Source: Mesorhizobium_L sp035547755
Lineage (GTDB): Bacteria > Pseudomonadota > Alphaproteobacteria > Rhizobiales > Rhizobiaceae
Reading direction: 5' to 3'
DNA length: 64,000 nt
Assembly (NCBI GenBank): GCA_035547755.1
Contig: DASZUG010000039.1
Coordinates: forward strand, 19,335-83,334
Positions 10,517 through 18,726 of the stretch are shown here, one piece after another. A program made the position numbers and the translations under genes. How positions within the stretch are numbered: the stretch's first letter is position 1; each line of letters opens with the position of its first letter. The notes under the pieces were generated by a model, which did no database searches, was not told the origin of the DNA, and was given only the letters and a program-made list of their open reading frames with translations.

Positions 10517-11992
10517 ATGGGCACACATCTTTCCGGTACGGTCGCTGAAGGCCTGGCCTTCATGCAGATCGTCGACGGCAAGAAGGTCGATTCCTTGTCG
10601 GGAGAGCGCATCGATGTGCGTTGCCCTTCCGATGGCAAGGTCTTCGCGTCGATACCGGCCTCCGGCGCGGCGGATGTGGATCGGGCTGTGAAAGCCGCGA
10701 GGCGCGCCTTCGACGAGGGTCCCTGGGGCCGCATGCCGGCCGTCGAGCGTGGCCGCTGCCTGACCAGGCTCTTTCATCTCGTCGAGAAGAATGGCGAGGA
10801 ACTGGCGGCGCTGGAATCGCGCGATACCGGCAAGCCCGCGCGCCAGGGCAAGGCGGACGTGATCGCCACGATGCGCTATTACGAATTCTATGGCGGAGCG
10901 GGCGACAAGATCCACGGCGATACGATTCCCTTCCTCGACGGCTATACGGCGCTGACCTTGCGCGAGCCGCATGGCGTGGTGGCCGGCATCCTGCCCTGGA
11001 ATTATCCGCTGCAGATCGGCGCGCGGGTGATCGGCGCGGCGCTCGCCATGGGCAACACCCTCATCGTCAAGCCGGCCGAGGATGCCTCGCTGACGGCGCT
11101 TCGTATTGCGGAACTCGCGCTCGAAGCCGGTGTTCCCGAAGGCGTCCTGAACGTCATTACCGGCTATGGCCGCGAGGCCGGCGCGGCGCTGTCGGCGCAT
11201 CCCCTCGTCGACTACGTCACCTTCACCGGTTCGCCGATCACCGGCACGGCGATCCAGCAGGCGGCCGCCATCAACAATCGCGGCGTGACGATGGAGCTTG
11301 GCGGCAAGTCGCCGCAGATCGTCTTCGAAGACGCCGACCTCGATGCGGCTCTGCCGGTCATCGTCAACGCCATCATCCAGAATGGCGGCCAGACCTGCTC
11401 GGCCGGAAGCCGCATCCTGCTTCAGAAGCCGATCTACGAAAAGATGGCCAAGGCGCTCGCCGAGCGTTTCTCGAAGCTCGTCGCCGGCCCGCACCAGGAC
11501 GACCGCGATCTCGGCGCCATGGTCAACCCGAAACAGAAGGATCGCGTCGAGAACTATGTCGCCGCCGCGCGCGAGGCCGGCATTGCCGTCCTTGCGGAGG
11601 GTTCAATCGATCCGGCGGCGCCGTCCGGCGGCTATTATGTCAAGCCGACGCTTTTCGGGTCCGTCGATCCCGCTGCCGCCATCGCGCAGGAAGAGGTGTT
11701 CGGCCCGGTCCTCACCCTTTTCCCCTTCGAGACCGAGGAAGAAGCTGTCCGGCTTGCCAACGATACCGATTACGGACTGGTCGCCGGCGTCTGGACGAAG
11801 GACGGGGCGCGGCAGCATCGCGTCGCCAAGCGTGTTCGCGCCGGCCAGGTCTTCGTCAACGGCTACGGCGCCGGCGGTGGCATCGAACTGCCCTTCGGCG
11901 GCTTCAAGAGGTCCGGCCATGGGCGCGAAAAGGGTTTCGAGGCGCTTTACGACATGTCGGCGACCAAGACGATCGTCTTCAATCACGGGTAA
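10517..11992 (+). CDS. NAD(P)+-dependent aldehyde dehydrogenase (betaine/aminoaldehyde type)
   Basis: A 491-residue ALDH-superfamily enzyme that oxidises an aldehyde to the acid. The fold's landmarks are complete: PWNYPLQIGARVIGAALA, the cofactor segment LIVKPAEDASLTA, FTGSP, general-base Glu260 in ELGGKSP and nucleophile Cys294 in GGQTCSAGSR. The start ATGGGCACACATC is preceded by AAGGAG. An open extension to 10385 reads as Arg-rich non-family sequence and is rejected. The substrate is not determined; betaine aldehyde or an aminoaldehyde is plausible. An SDR dehydrogenase gene follows, with a toxin-antitoxin pair between them; together the two could oxidise an alcohol to an acid. Confidence 0.88.
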   Translation: MGTHLSGTVAEGLAFMQIVDGKKVDSLSGERIDVRCPSDGKVFASIPASGAADVDRAVKAARRAFDEGPWGRMPAVERGRCLTRLFHLVEKNGEELAALESRDTGKPARQGKADVIATMRYYEFYGGAGDKIHGDTIPFLDGYTALTLREPHGVVAGILPWNYPLQIGARVIGAALAMGNTLIVKPAEDASLTALRIAELALEAGVPEGVLNVITGYGREAGAALSAHPLVDYVTFTGSPITGTAIQQAAAINNRGVTMELGGKSPQIVFEDADLDAALPVIVNAIIQNGGQTCSAGSRILLQKPIYEKMAKALAERFSKLVAGPHQDDRDLGAMVNPKQKDRVENYVAAAREAGIAVLAEGSIDPAAPSGGYYVKPTLFGSVDPAAAIAQEEVFGPVLTLFPFETEEEAVRLANDTDYGLVAGVWTKDGARQHRVAKRVRAGQVFVNGYGAGGGIELPFGGFKRSGHGREKGFEALYDMSATKTIVFNHG

Positions 11993-12036
11993 ATCCGGAA
12001 ATTGAATCCGGGCCGAACCGAGGCTATTTTGGACGC

Positions 12037-12333
12037 ATGAACCGTGAAGCCGTCATCGACACTCTCAAGCGCCATCGAGAGGCGCTGAACCGACATGGCG
12101 TGGCCCATGCCGCGTTGTTTGGGTCTGTTGCGCGTGGAGAAGAGCACTCCGGCAGCGACATCGACATCATGATCGACCTGGATCCGGAAGCGCATCTCAG
12201 CGTTTTCGACTATGTCGATCTGAAAGAATACATCGCCAGCCTCTTTGAGGGTCCGGTGGACGTCGTCAACAGGGAAGGCTTAAAGCCGTATGTAAGACCT
12301 GCGGCCATGCTAGACGTGGTCTATGCCTTCTAG
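12037..12333 (+). CDS. mntA: MNT-type nucleotidyltransferase antitoxin
   Basis: A 98-residue minimal nucleotidyltransferase with the defining motif GSVARGEEHSGSDIDIMID (GSx10DxD) near residues 29-47. In MntA-HepT modules this enzyme neutralises the HEPN toxin by transferring AMP to it, a mechanism established for characterised members. The coding end overlaps the hepT start by 11 nt, the usual arrangement. It begins 44 nt after the aldehyde dehydrogenase stop on the same strand. The long open frame running upstream through that gene is not real. Confidence 0.9.
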   Translation: MNREAVIDTLKRHREALNRHGVAHAALFGSVARGEEHSGSDIDIMIDLDPEAHLSVFDYVDLKEYIASLFEGPVDVVNREGLKPYVRPAAMLDVVYAF

Positions 12334-12667
12334 CGATACGGCACGAGTTCTCAGGACAATCGCATACAATGCCCAATTGGCGCGCCGTTTCGTCGAAGAT
12401 ATTTCCTATCAGGCGTTCGCGGCGGACGAACTCAGGCTTTATGCCGTGACCCGTTGCCTTGAGATTATTTCCGAGGCGTCGCGTCGCTTGCCCGACGAAA
12501 TGAAGGCGCGCCACGCCGATGTTCCGTGGCGCCAGATCGCAGGCTCGGGTAACTTCTATCGGCATGACTACGAGGACGTTCTCCCCGGCATCCTGTGGAA
12601 TACTGTACTCCATCATCTAGCTGTGCTCGAACGAGCCGTATCTGAAGAACTAGAAGGACAAGTGTAG
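12323..12667 (+). CDS. hepT: HEPN (DUF86) toxin of the MntA-HepT module
   Basis: A 114-residue DUF86/HEPN protein, expected to be the RNase toxin neutralised by the upstream nucleotidyltransferase. The helical core fits (YNAQLARRFVEDISY, AVTRCLEIISEASRRLP, WRQIAGSGNFYRHDYEDVL). The canonical HEPN catalytic motif R-x4-6-H is altered: where family members usually have RN before the His, this protein has GN (GSGNFYRHDY), leaving an Arg directly before the His. It may belong to a divergent DUF86 subgroup or be catalytically weak. The pair sits between two catabolic oxidoreductase genes. Confidence 0.85.
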   Translation: MPSSDTARVLRTIAYNAQLARRFVEDISYQAFAADELRLYAVTRCLEIISEASRRLPDEMKARHADVPWRQIAGSGNFYRHDYEDVLPGILWNTVLHHLAVLERAVSEELEGQV

Positions 12668-12671
12668 TCGC

Positions 12672-13421
12672 ATGAATCGTCTCAAGGATAAAGTCGCGGT
12701 CGTTACTGGCGCGGCGTCGGGTTTCGGCGAAGGCATGGCGAAGCGTTTCGCCGAGGAGGGCGCGAAGATCGTCGTCGCCGATCTGAATGGCGATGGCGCG
12801 GAGCGCGTCGCGAAGGAAATCGGCAGTGCTGCGGTCGCCATCGCCGCCGATGTCTCGAAGCGCGCCGATGTCGACGCCATGGTCAAGGCGGCGACAGATA
12901 AATTCGGCCGCCTCGACATCCTCGTCAACAATGCCGGCTACACCCACCGCAATGGCGATCTGCTGAAAGTGGACGAAGCCACCTTCGACCGCATCTATAA
13001 CGTCAACATGAAGGCGATTTACCTTGCCGCTCTTGCCGCCGTGCCGGTGATGGAGAAGCAGGGCGGCGGATCGATCATCACCACCGCCTCGACGGCGGGC
13101 CTGCGCCCGCGGCCGGGCCTTGTCTGGTACAATGCCTCCAAGGGCTGGGCGATCAACGCGACCAAGTCGATGGCGGTCGAGCTTGCGCCGAAGAAGATTC
13201 GCGTCAACTGCCTCTGCCCGGTCGCGGGCGAGACGGGGATGCTGGCCGATTTCATGGGCGAGGACACGCCGGAAAAGCGGGCGCTCTTCCGCGCCTCGAT
13301 CCCGCTTGGCCGTCTCTCCACCCCGCTCGACATCGCCAATGCGGCGCTCTGGCTTGCTTCCGATGAAGCCGAGTTCATCACCGGCGTCGCGCTGGAGGTC
13401 GATGGGGGACGGTGTATCTGA
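12672..13421 (+). CDS. Short-chain dehydrogenase/reductase (classical SDR)
   Basis: A 249-residue classical SDR that interconverts an alcohol and a carbonyl with NAD(P). TGAASGFG (12-19) is the cofactor motif, DV and NNAG follow, and the catalytic Ser-Tyr-Lys appear as TTASTAG and YNASKG. The C-terminal GVALEVDGGRCI is typical. It starts 4 nt after hepT, so it is read through from the toxin-antitoxin pair and probably from the aldehyde dehydrogenase promoter. Substrate unknown. It ends 18 nt from the convergent HxlR gene. Confidence 0.88.
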   Translation: MNRLKDKVAVVTGAASGFGEGMAKRFAEEGAKIVVADLNGDGAERVAKEIGSAAVAIAADVSKRADVDAMVKAATDKFGRLDILVNNAGYTHRNGDLLKVDEATFDRIYNVNMKAIYLAALAAVPVMEKQGGGSIITTASTAGLRPRPGLVWYNASKGWAINATKSMAVELAPKKIRVNCLCPVAGETGMLADFMGEDTPEKRALFRASIPLGRLSTPLDIANAALWLASDEAEFITGVALEVDGGRCI

Positions 13422-13439
13422 TCGTCAGAAGCTCCTTCT

Positions 13440-13829
13440 TCAAATATCGACAGCAGCCGGCTCGCCCATTGCGCGCCGGCCGTCATAGCGCTGCTGCGCT
13501 TCCAGCACCCGATCGATATACGTTTCCGCCCAGATCCGGAGCGCATCGACGGCGCCGGTCAGCGTCTGGCCGAGCGGCGTGATCGAATATTCGACCGTTA
13601 CGGGTACGGTCGCGAAAGCCTCCCTGCCGATGAGGCCATCCCGTTCAAGGCTTTTCAGCGTCTGCGAAAGCATCTTCTGCGAAATGCCTTCGATCCGGCG
13701 GCGCAATTCATTGAACCGCAAGGATCGGTCCGCGAGCAGCAGGAGAATGAGCACTGCCCATTTGTCGCCCACCCGGTCGAGCACCATCCGGGTCGGACAA
13801 TCGGCTGCGTAGGGATTGGGCGCGAGCAT
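13440..13829 (-). CDS. HxlR-family transcriptional regulator
   Basis: A 129-residue winged-helix HxlR/MarR-like protein: CPTRMVLDRVGDKWAVLILLLL near the N-terminus, then the recognition region FNELRRRIEGISQKMLSQTLKSL and the wing VPVTVEYSITPLG. Cys near residue 11, conserved in redox-sensing HxlR members such as YodB/HypR, is present. GAGGAAAC precedes the ATG at 13829; a longer frame to 13892 lacks support. It diverges from an NmrA-like oxidoreductase gene 100 bp away, its likely target. Confidence 0.9.
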   Translation of the reverse strand: MLAPNPYAADCPTRMVLDRVGDKWAVLILLLLADRSLRFNELRRRIEGISQKMLSQTLKSLERDGLIGREAFATVPVTVEYSITPLGQTLTGAVDALRIWAETYIDRVLEAQQRYDGRRAMGEPAAVDI

Positions 13830-13929
13830 GGTTTCCTCGAAGTGACCTGATGAAGAGAAAGTGCCTTCTTTACACAAAGCTCTCTTTCGCACATCTGGTC
13901 ACTATTGGAAACTATGACAGGAGATGAGA

Positions 13930-14538
13930 ATGAAAGTCGCCCTGATCGGTGCGAGCGGCAACGTCGGCTCGCGCCTTCTCGCCGAATTGACGCGACGCGG
14001 CCACAGCGTGACGGCGATCGTGCGCAATCCCGGAAAAGTGGCACCAGGAGCAAATGTCACGACGAAGAAAGGAGACGTCTATGATCGAGCCGGCCTTGCC
14101 GATCTGCTCAAGGGGCATGACGCGGTTATCAGCGCGGTCCATTTCACCGCGAGTGACCCGAAAATCCTGATCGACGCGGTGCGCGATTCAGGGGTGAAAC
14201 GCTATCTCGTGGTCGGTGGCGCTGGCAGCCTGGAAGTCGCGCCAGGCAAAAGGCTCTTCGAGACGCCCGATTTTCCCGAAGCCTACAAGGCCGAGGCAAG
14301 AGCGGGAGGCGTCTTCCTCGATATGCTTTTGCCCGAAAAGGAGATCGATTGGACTTTCCTGTCGCCGTCGGCCGTCATTGCGCCGGGCGAACGCACGGGC
14401 AAGTTCCGCCTCGGTACGGACCAGTTGCTCACCAACGAAAAGGGAAGCACGATTTCCTTTGCGGATTATGCCGTCGCGCTCGTGGACGAGCTTGAGAAAC
14501 CGGCGCATTCACGCCGGCGTTTTACGGTCGGCTATTGA
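13930..14538 (+). CDS. NAD(P)H-binding NmrA/YwnB-like oxidoreductase
   Basis: A 202-residue atypical SDR with the N-terminal Rossmann motif VALIGASGNVGSRL and the segment RYLVVGGAGSLEVAPG typical of the NAD(P)H-binding (PF13460) family. Members act as reductases or redox sensors; the substrate is unknown. ATG 13930 is favoured because AGGAG lies 6 nt before it, while the in-frame ATG at 13924 abuts the ribosome site. The divergent HxlR regulator suggests induction by electrophilic or oxidative stress. A hairpin shared with the convergent rpsU gene follows. Confidence 0.85.
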   Translation: MKVALIGASGNVGSRLLAELTRRGHSVTAIVRNPGKVAPGANVTTKKGDVYDRAGLADLLKGHDAVISAVHFTASDPKILIDAVRDSGVKRYLVVGGAGSLEVAPGKRLFETPDFPEAYKAEARAGGVFLDMLLPEKEIDWTFLSPSAVIAPGERTGKFRLGTDQLLTNEKGSTISFADYAVALVDELEKPAHSRRRFTVGY

Positions 14539-14574
14539 GCTGTCGCAGCTTCCGTCGGGGCCGACGCCTCGGAG

Positions 14575-14598
14575 AGTTCCCGCGGAATGGCGGGAACT
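14575..14598. terminator. Hairpin between convergent genes
   Basis: A 9-bp stem (14575-14583 with 14590-14598) and a 6-nt GGAATG loop lie between the stop codons of the NmrA-like gene and rpsU. No long U-run on either side, so it is a weak or Rho-assisted bidirectional terminator candidate. Confidence 0.45.
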
Positions 14599-14612
14599 TC
14601 CGTTCATGATCT

Positions 14613-14882
14613 TCAGGAATTGGCGGCGCTTGGCCTTGCCGGGCGCGCGCCCGGGCGCGGCTTCTTCTTCGGTCCCGGAATGAGCCCTTCGCGCTGCGCC
14701 TGCTTGCGTGCGGCCTTGCGGGTACGGCGGATGGCGTCCGCCTTTTCGCGGGCGCGCCGCTCGGAGGGCTTCTCGTAAGCCCGGCGGGTGCGCATCTCGC
14801 GGAACACGCCCTCACGCTGCATCTTCTTCTTCAGCACCCTGAGAGCCTGGTCGATATTGTTGTCGCGTACAAGAACTTGCAA
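14613..14882 (-). CDS. rpsU: 30S ribosomal protein S21
   Basis: An 89-residue basic protein beginning MQVLVRDNNIDQALRVLKK, the alphaproteobacterial S21 type, with a Lys/Arg/Pro-rich C-terminal tail. S21 helps the 30S subunit select mRNA start regions. The start codon is TTG with GGAGAG 3 nt before it; no ATG is available, and the first residues match family N-termini. The 200-bp upstream region contains two small hairpins (GC stem at 14918-14933 and CACCA/TGGTG at about 14939-14955) in the probable leader. Confidence 0.93.
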   Translation of the reverse strand: MQVLVRDNNIDQALRVLKKKMQREGVFREMRTRRAYEKPSERRAREKADAIRRTRKAARKQAQREGLIPGPKKKPRPGARPARPSAANS

Positions 14883-15082
14883 TGTCTCTCCAATCTCCGA
14901 TCATCCAAAGAATCGATCCGCCCTGAAGGGCGGGAGAACACCAACAATGCTGGTGAAAACCGGGGCAAGACACGGGTTTGCCCAAATGCCGGCCTCGAAC
15001 GGAAGAAGCCACGCATCACATATATAGCGCATATGCCGGCAAATTCCTACCTCCCGATTTTTCAGAAGTTCGGGAGGCGGCG

Positions 15083-16351
15083 TCAGATCCTGTCCCTGAG
15101 GGCGTACCAGTTGAGCGCCAGGAAAAGGAGCGGCGCGCGCAGGCGGCGGCCGCCGGGGAAGGCGGGGATTCTCAGGTCTTCGATCAGTTTCAGCCGGTCG
15201 CGGTTTCCCGCGAGGGTTTCGGCATAGAGCTTGCCCATGAAATTCGACAGCATCACGCCATGGCCGGAATAGCCGCCTGCGGAAATGACGTTCGGCATGA
15301 CTTCCCTGACAAAAGGCTTTCTCGGCACTGTCAAGCCGACGGAGCCGCCCCAGGCGTGGGTGATTTCGACATCCCCGAGATGCGGATAGACTTCCGTGAT
15401 CTGACGCCGGATGCTGTCCGCGATTCCCGCCGGCTCGCCGGTGGAATAGACCTCGCGGCCGCCAAAAAGCAGCCTGCCGTCCTTCACGCGGCGAAAATAG
15501 CGGACGACGAAGCGGGAATCGTCCACTGCCTCGAAGCCCGGCAGAACGGAACTGTCCGCGCCGAGCGGCGCGGTGGCGCCGATGAAGGAACCGATCGGCA
15601 TGATATGCGCGGCGCTGATGGGCTCCAGCGCTCCGCCATAGGCGTTCGTGGCGATCAAAGCCTTGTCGGCGGTGATCGTTCCGCGATCGGTCGCCACCCG
15701 AACCCTGCCGCCTGACGATCGGATTGCCGTGGCGCGGCTCTCCTCGAAGAGATGCGCGCCGGCTTCCGCCGCGGCGCGGGCCGCGCCGACCAGAAGCTTC
15801 AGCGGATGGATATGACCCGTGCCGGTGTCGCGCGTGCCGCCGAAATAGCGCTCCGAGCCGAGCCGCTCCGCCGTCTCCCGGCGATCCATGAAGCTGATAT
15901 GCGGGTAGCCGAAACGCTTCGCCATGATCGAGGCATGCTTTCGGTAGCTGTCGAGATAACGCTTCTTGTGCACGACCGAGAGCTGGCCGGGCAGGTAGTC
16001 GATTTCGATCCCGTTCGCTTCGACGAACTCAAAGAGATGCGCCTTCGCCTCCTCTGCGAGATCGAACAGCGCCTTGGCGCGGGTAAAGCCGAGTTCCGCC
16101 TCCAGTTCTTCCGCCCAGGCGCGTTGGCCAGTGCCGAGCTGGCCGCCATTCCTCCCCGACGCGCCGTCGCCCAGCCGATGCGCCTCGATGAGGACGACAT
16201 CGGCGCCCGCCTTCGCGAGATGGTACGCAGCCGAAAGACCGGTATAGCCGCCGCCAACGATCGCCACGTCGGCGCGCCGGTCGCCGTCAAGCGGGGGATA
16301 ACGCGGCCGTTCGCCGGCGGTGGCTTCGTACCAGGAGAGGCCGGTGGTCAC
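15083..16351 (-). CDS. puuB: Gamma-glutamylputrescine oxidase-like FAD enzyme
   Basis: A 422-residue DAO-family flavoprotein. It has the dinucleotide motif VAIVGGGYTGLSAAYHLAKAG at about 29-49 (its core glycines GGGYTG) and the PuuB signatures GASGRNGGQLG and GGYSGHGVMLSNFMGK. PuuB oxidises gamma-glutamylputrescine to the aldehyde with H2O2 release; glycine/amine oxidases are the nearest alternatives. The puuA homologue lies upstream on the same strand, 126 nt away, which supports the putrescine assignment. Start is GTG. The last residues NWYALRDRI are hydrophobic-aromatic as in homologues. puuC and puuD are not in the window. Confidence 0.85.
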   Translation of the reverse strand: MTTGLSWYEATAGERPRYPPLDGDRRADVAIVGGGYTGLSAAYHLAKAGADVVLIEAHRLGDGASGRNGGQLGTGQRAWAEELEAELGFTRAKALFDLAEEAKAHLFEFVEANGIEIDYLPGQLSVVHKKRYLDSYRKHASIMAKRFGYPHISFMDRRETAERLGSERYFGGTRDTGTGHIHPLKLLVGAARAAAEAGAHLFEESRATAIRSSGGRVRVATDRGTITADKALIATNAYGGALEPISAAHIMPIGSFIGATAPLGADSSVLPGFEAVDDSRFVVRYFRRVKDGRLLFGGREVYSTGEPAGIADSIRRQITEVYPHLGDVEITHAWGGSVGLTVPRKPFVREVMPNVISAGGYSGHGVMLSNFMGKLYAETLAGNRDRLKLIEDLRIPAFPGGRRLRAPLLFLALNWYALRDRI

Positions 16352-16357
16352 GCGACA

Positions 16358-16471
16358 GGCAATCGGCAGTCGGCAGTTGGCATTCGGCGGCAGATTAAGA
16401 GAATGACCTTCAAGCGATGCGGCTGAAGTTGATCTTCTCTGCCTATCGCCGACGGCCGAATGCCGATTGCC
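16358..16471. repeat. Inverted repeat between puuA and puuB
   Basis: GGCAATCGGCA at 16358-16368 is matched by its reverse complement at 16461-16471. The left arm continues as imperfect 7-nt tandem units (CGGCAGT, TGGCATT, CGGCGGC). It fills most of the 126-bp gap. Confidence 0.6.
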
Positions 16472-16477
16472 GCCATC

Positions 16478-17905
16478 TCACACATTCAACAACAGAAACT
16501 CCCGCTCCCATGGGCTGATCACTTCCATGAAAGTCTCGAACTCGGCGCGCTTGATCGCGGCATAGGTCGACATGAAGGATTGGCCCAATATCTCCGCCAG
16601 GGCTGAATCTTCCTCGAAGAGCGCCACGGCTTCGAGAAGGCCGCGGGGCAGGTCGATCTCGTCTTCATTGACGGTGATGCCGACCGGTGCGTCGGGTTGC
16701 GTCTTCTGCATCAAGCCGACCAGGCCGCAGGCGAGCGAGCCCGCAAGCGCGAGATAAGGATTGGCGTCGGAGGAAGGGATACGGTTCTCGACGCGGCGCG
16801 CGGAAGGATCGGAGCGCGGCACCCGGAAGGCCGTTGTCCGGTTGTCATAGCCCCATTTCACGTTGACCGGCGCCGAGGCCCCTTGCGTCAGCCGGCGATA
16901 GGAATTGACATAGGGCGCGAACATGACGAGCGCATGCGGGACATGGCGCTGCATGCCGCCGATGAAATGGTGGAACGCGTCCGTCTCGCTGCCGTCATCC
17001 GCTGTGAAGATATTGCGGCTCGTCTTCTTGTCGAGGACGGACTGATGAATATGCATCGCCGACCCCGGCTGACCCTGGATCGGCTTGGCCATGAAGGTCG
17101 CATAGGTGTCGTGCTTCAGCGCCGCTTCGCGGATCGTGCGCTTGAACAGGAAAACCTGGTCGGCAAGCTCGACCGGATCGCCATGGCGAAGGTTGATTTC
17201 GAGCTGTCCCGCCCCTTCCTCATGGATGAGCGTATCGATCTCGAGGCCCTGGCTTTCGGAGAAATGGTAGATGTCGTCGATCAGCTCGTCGAATTCGTTG
17301 ACGCCGGCGATGGAATAGCCCTGGCCGCCGCCGATCGGCCTCCCCGAGCGGCCGACCGGCGGGGTCAGGGGATAGTCGGGATCGGGATTCTTGCGGACGA
17401 GATAGAACTCGATTTCGGGCGCGACGACGGCGCGGTAGCCGGCGCGGTCATAGGCGGCGAGCACCTTCTTCAGCACGTTGCGCGGCGTGAATTCCACCGA
17501 GCGGCCGTCCTGATGGACAAGATCGCAGATGATCTGCGCGGTCGGGTCGTCCTCCCACGGGACGACCGAAAGCGTCGAGAGATCCGGCAGGAGCTTCAAA
17601 TCGCCATCGTCTTCGGGATAGGAAAAGCCGTTTCCATCCTCCGGGTAGCCTCCGGAAATCGTCGCCATGAAGACCGCCGAGGGGAGGGCAAGCGAGGTGT
17701 TCGAGACGAGCTTGTTCGACGGCATCATCTTGCCGCGGGCGACGCCAGCCTGGTCGGGAGTGATGCATTCGATGTCCTCGATGCCTCGCCATTCGAGCCA
17801 TTCGCGCGCCTCTTTCCAATTCCTGACGCCGCGCGTGCTCTTGACATAGGAGGGGGTGCGCCCACGAACCGGACGTCCCCCCGGCCGGTTTTTTTCGCTA
17901 GCCAT
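16478..17905 (-). CDS. puuA: Gamma-glutamylputrescine synthetase (glutamine synthetase family)
   Basis: Ligates glutamate to putrescine using ATP, the first step of the glutamylated putrescine pathway. The 475-residue protein is a class III-like glutamine synthetase homologue. The catalytic-domain segments are intact: VAPEIEFYLV, GAGQLEINLRHGDP, AMHIHQSV and VENRIPSSDANPYLALA. The N-terminal beta-grasp region starts near residue 40, with about 25 basic, probably disordered residues before it. Close relatives in other pathways (GlnT, FluG-like) are possible, but the neighbouring puuB-like gene favours PuuA. Confidence 0.87.
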   Translation of the reverse strand: MASEKNRPGGRPVRGRTPSYVKSTRGVRNWKEAREWLEWRGIEDIECITPDQAGVARGKMMPSNKLVSNTSLALPSAVFMATISGGYPEDGNGFSYPEDDGDLKLLPDLSTLSVVPWEDDPTAQIICDLVHQDGRSVEFTPRNVLKKVLAAYDRAGYRAVVAPEIEFYLVRKNPDPDYPLTPPVGRSGRPIGGGQGYSIAGVNEFDELIDDIYHFSESQGLEIDTLIHEEGAGQLEINLRHGDPVELADQVFLFKRTIREAALKHDTYATFMAKPIQGQPGSAMHIHQSVLDKKTSRNIFTADDGSETDAFHHFIGGMQRHVPHALVMFAPYVNSYRRLTQGASAPVNVKWGYDNRTTAFRVPRSDPSARRVENRIPSSDANPYLALAGSLACGLVGLMQKTQPDAPVGITVNEDEIDLPRGLLEAVALFEEDSALAEILGQSFMSTYAAIKRAEFETFMEVISPWEREFLLLNV

Positions 17906-18007
17906 CGATCACCGAAGAATTTCCTGCGGTCGTTTTCAGAGTCGGCGCGCATTATCGCACGGGCTGCGCTGCGGCGGAAATCCTGTGTCGCCGAAAATGC
18001 GGACGCT

Positions 18008-18466
18008 TCAGTGCCTGGCCGACTCGATTAGCTGGACAAGGACAGGCTGCAGCCCGTCGACCGTGATCGGTTTCGACACGGTCGCGTTGGCAAATTCCGA
18101 CAGGAGCGTACCACTGGTCCGGACACCGGGCGTGGAAAGCATGATGAGGAGGGGGAGGGCGTCTCCCTGCTTTATGCGGAATTGCTCGAAAAGGGGGGCA
18201 AGGCAATCGCATTCGCTGTTGTCTGCGCCGCAATCGAAAACGACCGTGCCGGGCTGGCGTGCAAGCAACGAATGTCGCGCGTTCTGCGGGGTCTCGCATA
18301 TCACCTTGAGGCCGGCGCATTCGACGATGCGGCCGATCACCACCCGATTGACGGGTGATACGCCGACGACGAGGACCAGCCCCATATCGGGTTTCTGTGC
18401 ACTCTCCTTGCCGGACCGACGCCAGGAATAATCCAGGGACTCATGGTAATTGAGGACATCCGGCAT
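18008..18466 (-). CDS. Degenerate response-regulator receiver protein
   Basis: A 152-residue stand-alone receiver-like protein. After about 28 residues the fold begins (LVLVVGVSPVNRVVIGRIVE). The acidic pair that binds Mg2+ in true receivers (DD after the first strand) is replaced by Gly-Val. A candidate phospho-Asp (VVFDCGAD), the Ser/Thr switch (IMLSTPG) and the Lys (VSKPI) remain. It therefore looks like a pseudo-receiver that may signal without canonical phosphorylation. There is no output domain. It lies 102 nt upstream of puuA on the same strand; any role in polyamine control is only a guess. Confidence 0.7.
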   Translation of the reverse strand: MPDVLNYHESLDYSWRRSGKESAQKPDMGLVLVVGVSPVNRVVIGRIVECAGLKVICETPQNARHSLLARQPGTVVFDCGADNSECDCLAPLFEQFRIKQGDALPLLIMLSTPGVRTSGTLLSEFANATVSKPITVDGLQPVLVQLIESARH

Positions 18467-18619
18467 ATCGTTTTACCAATAAAAAGTTGGTCTCAATGTA
18501 CGGTTGAAACCGATAGCAACACACCTTTAAAATAATCTTGACGAGCCGCGTCGCAATTTATGCAACCGCCGGTTCTACAGTGAGATGTTGTGGATAAGGC
18601 CCGCGGCGGCTCGCAATAA

Positions 18620-18655
18620 CGCTTTGCCGCTGGCGAAGCCGCCAGCGGCAAAGCG
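18620..18655 (-). terminator. Perfect 16-bp hairpin downstream of the aceA-linked small gene
   Basis: 18620-18635 pairs perfectly with 18640-18655 around a 4-nt loop. On the minus strand it lies about 70 nt after the stop at 18727 and is followed only by a weak U-tract (TTATT), so it is a probable end of the aceA transcript. Confidence 0.5.
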
Positions 18656-18726
18656 CGGCATGGCCCAGATCACGCGGTTGTCGCGACGGTTGCGCCGATC
18701 GCGGGATGCGAAGTGGAACCCTATGT

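Noticed and set aside
10621..12036. Long open frame upstream of mntA
   Set aside because: Out-of-frame shadow of the aldehyde dehydrogenase gene; only the last 98 codons match a protein family.
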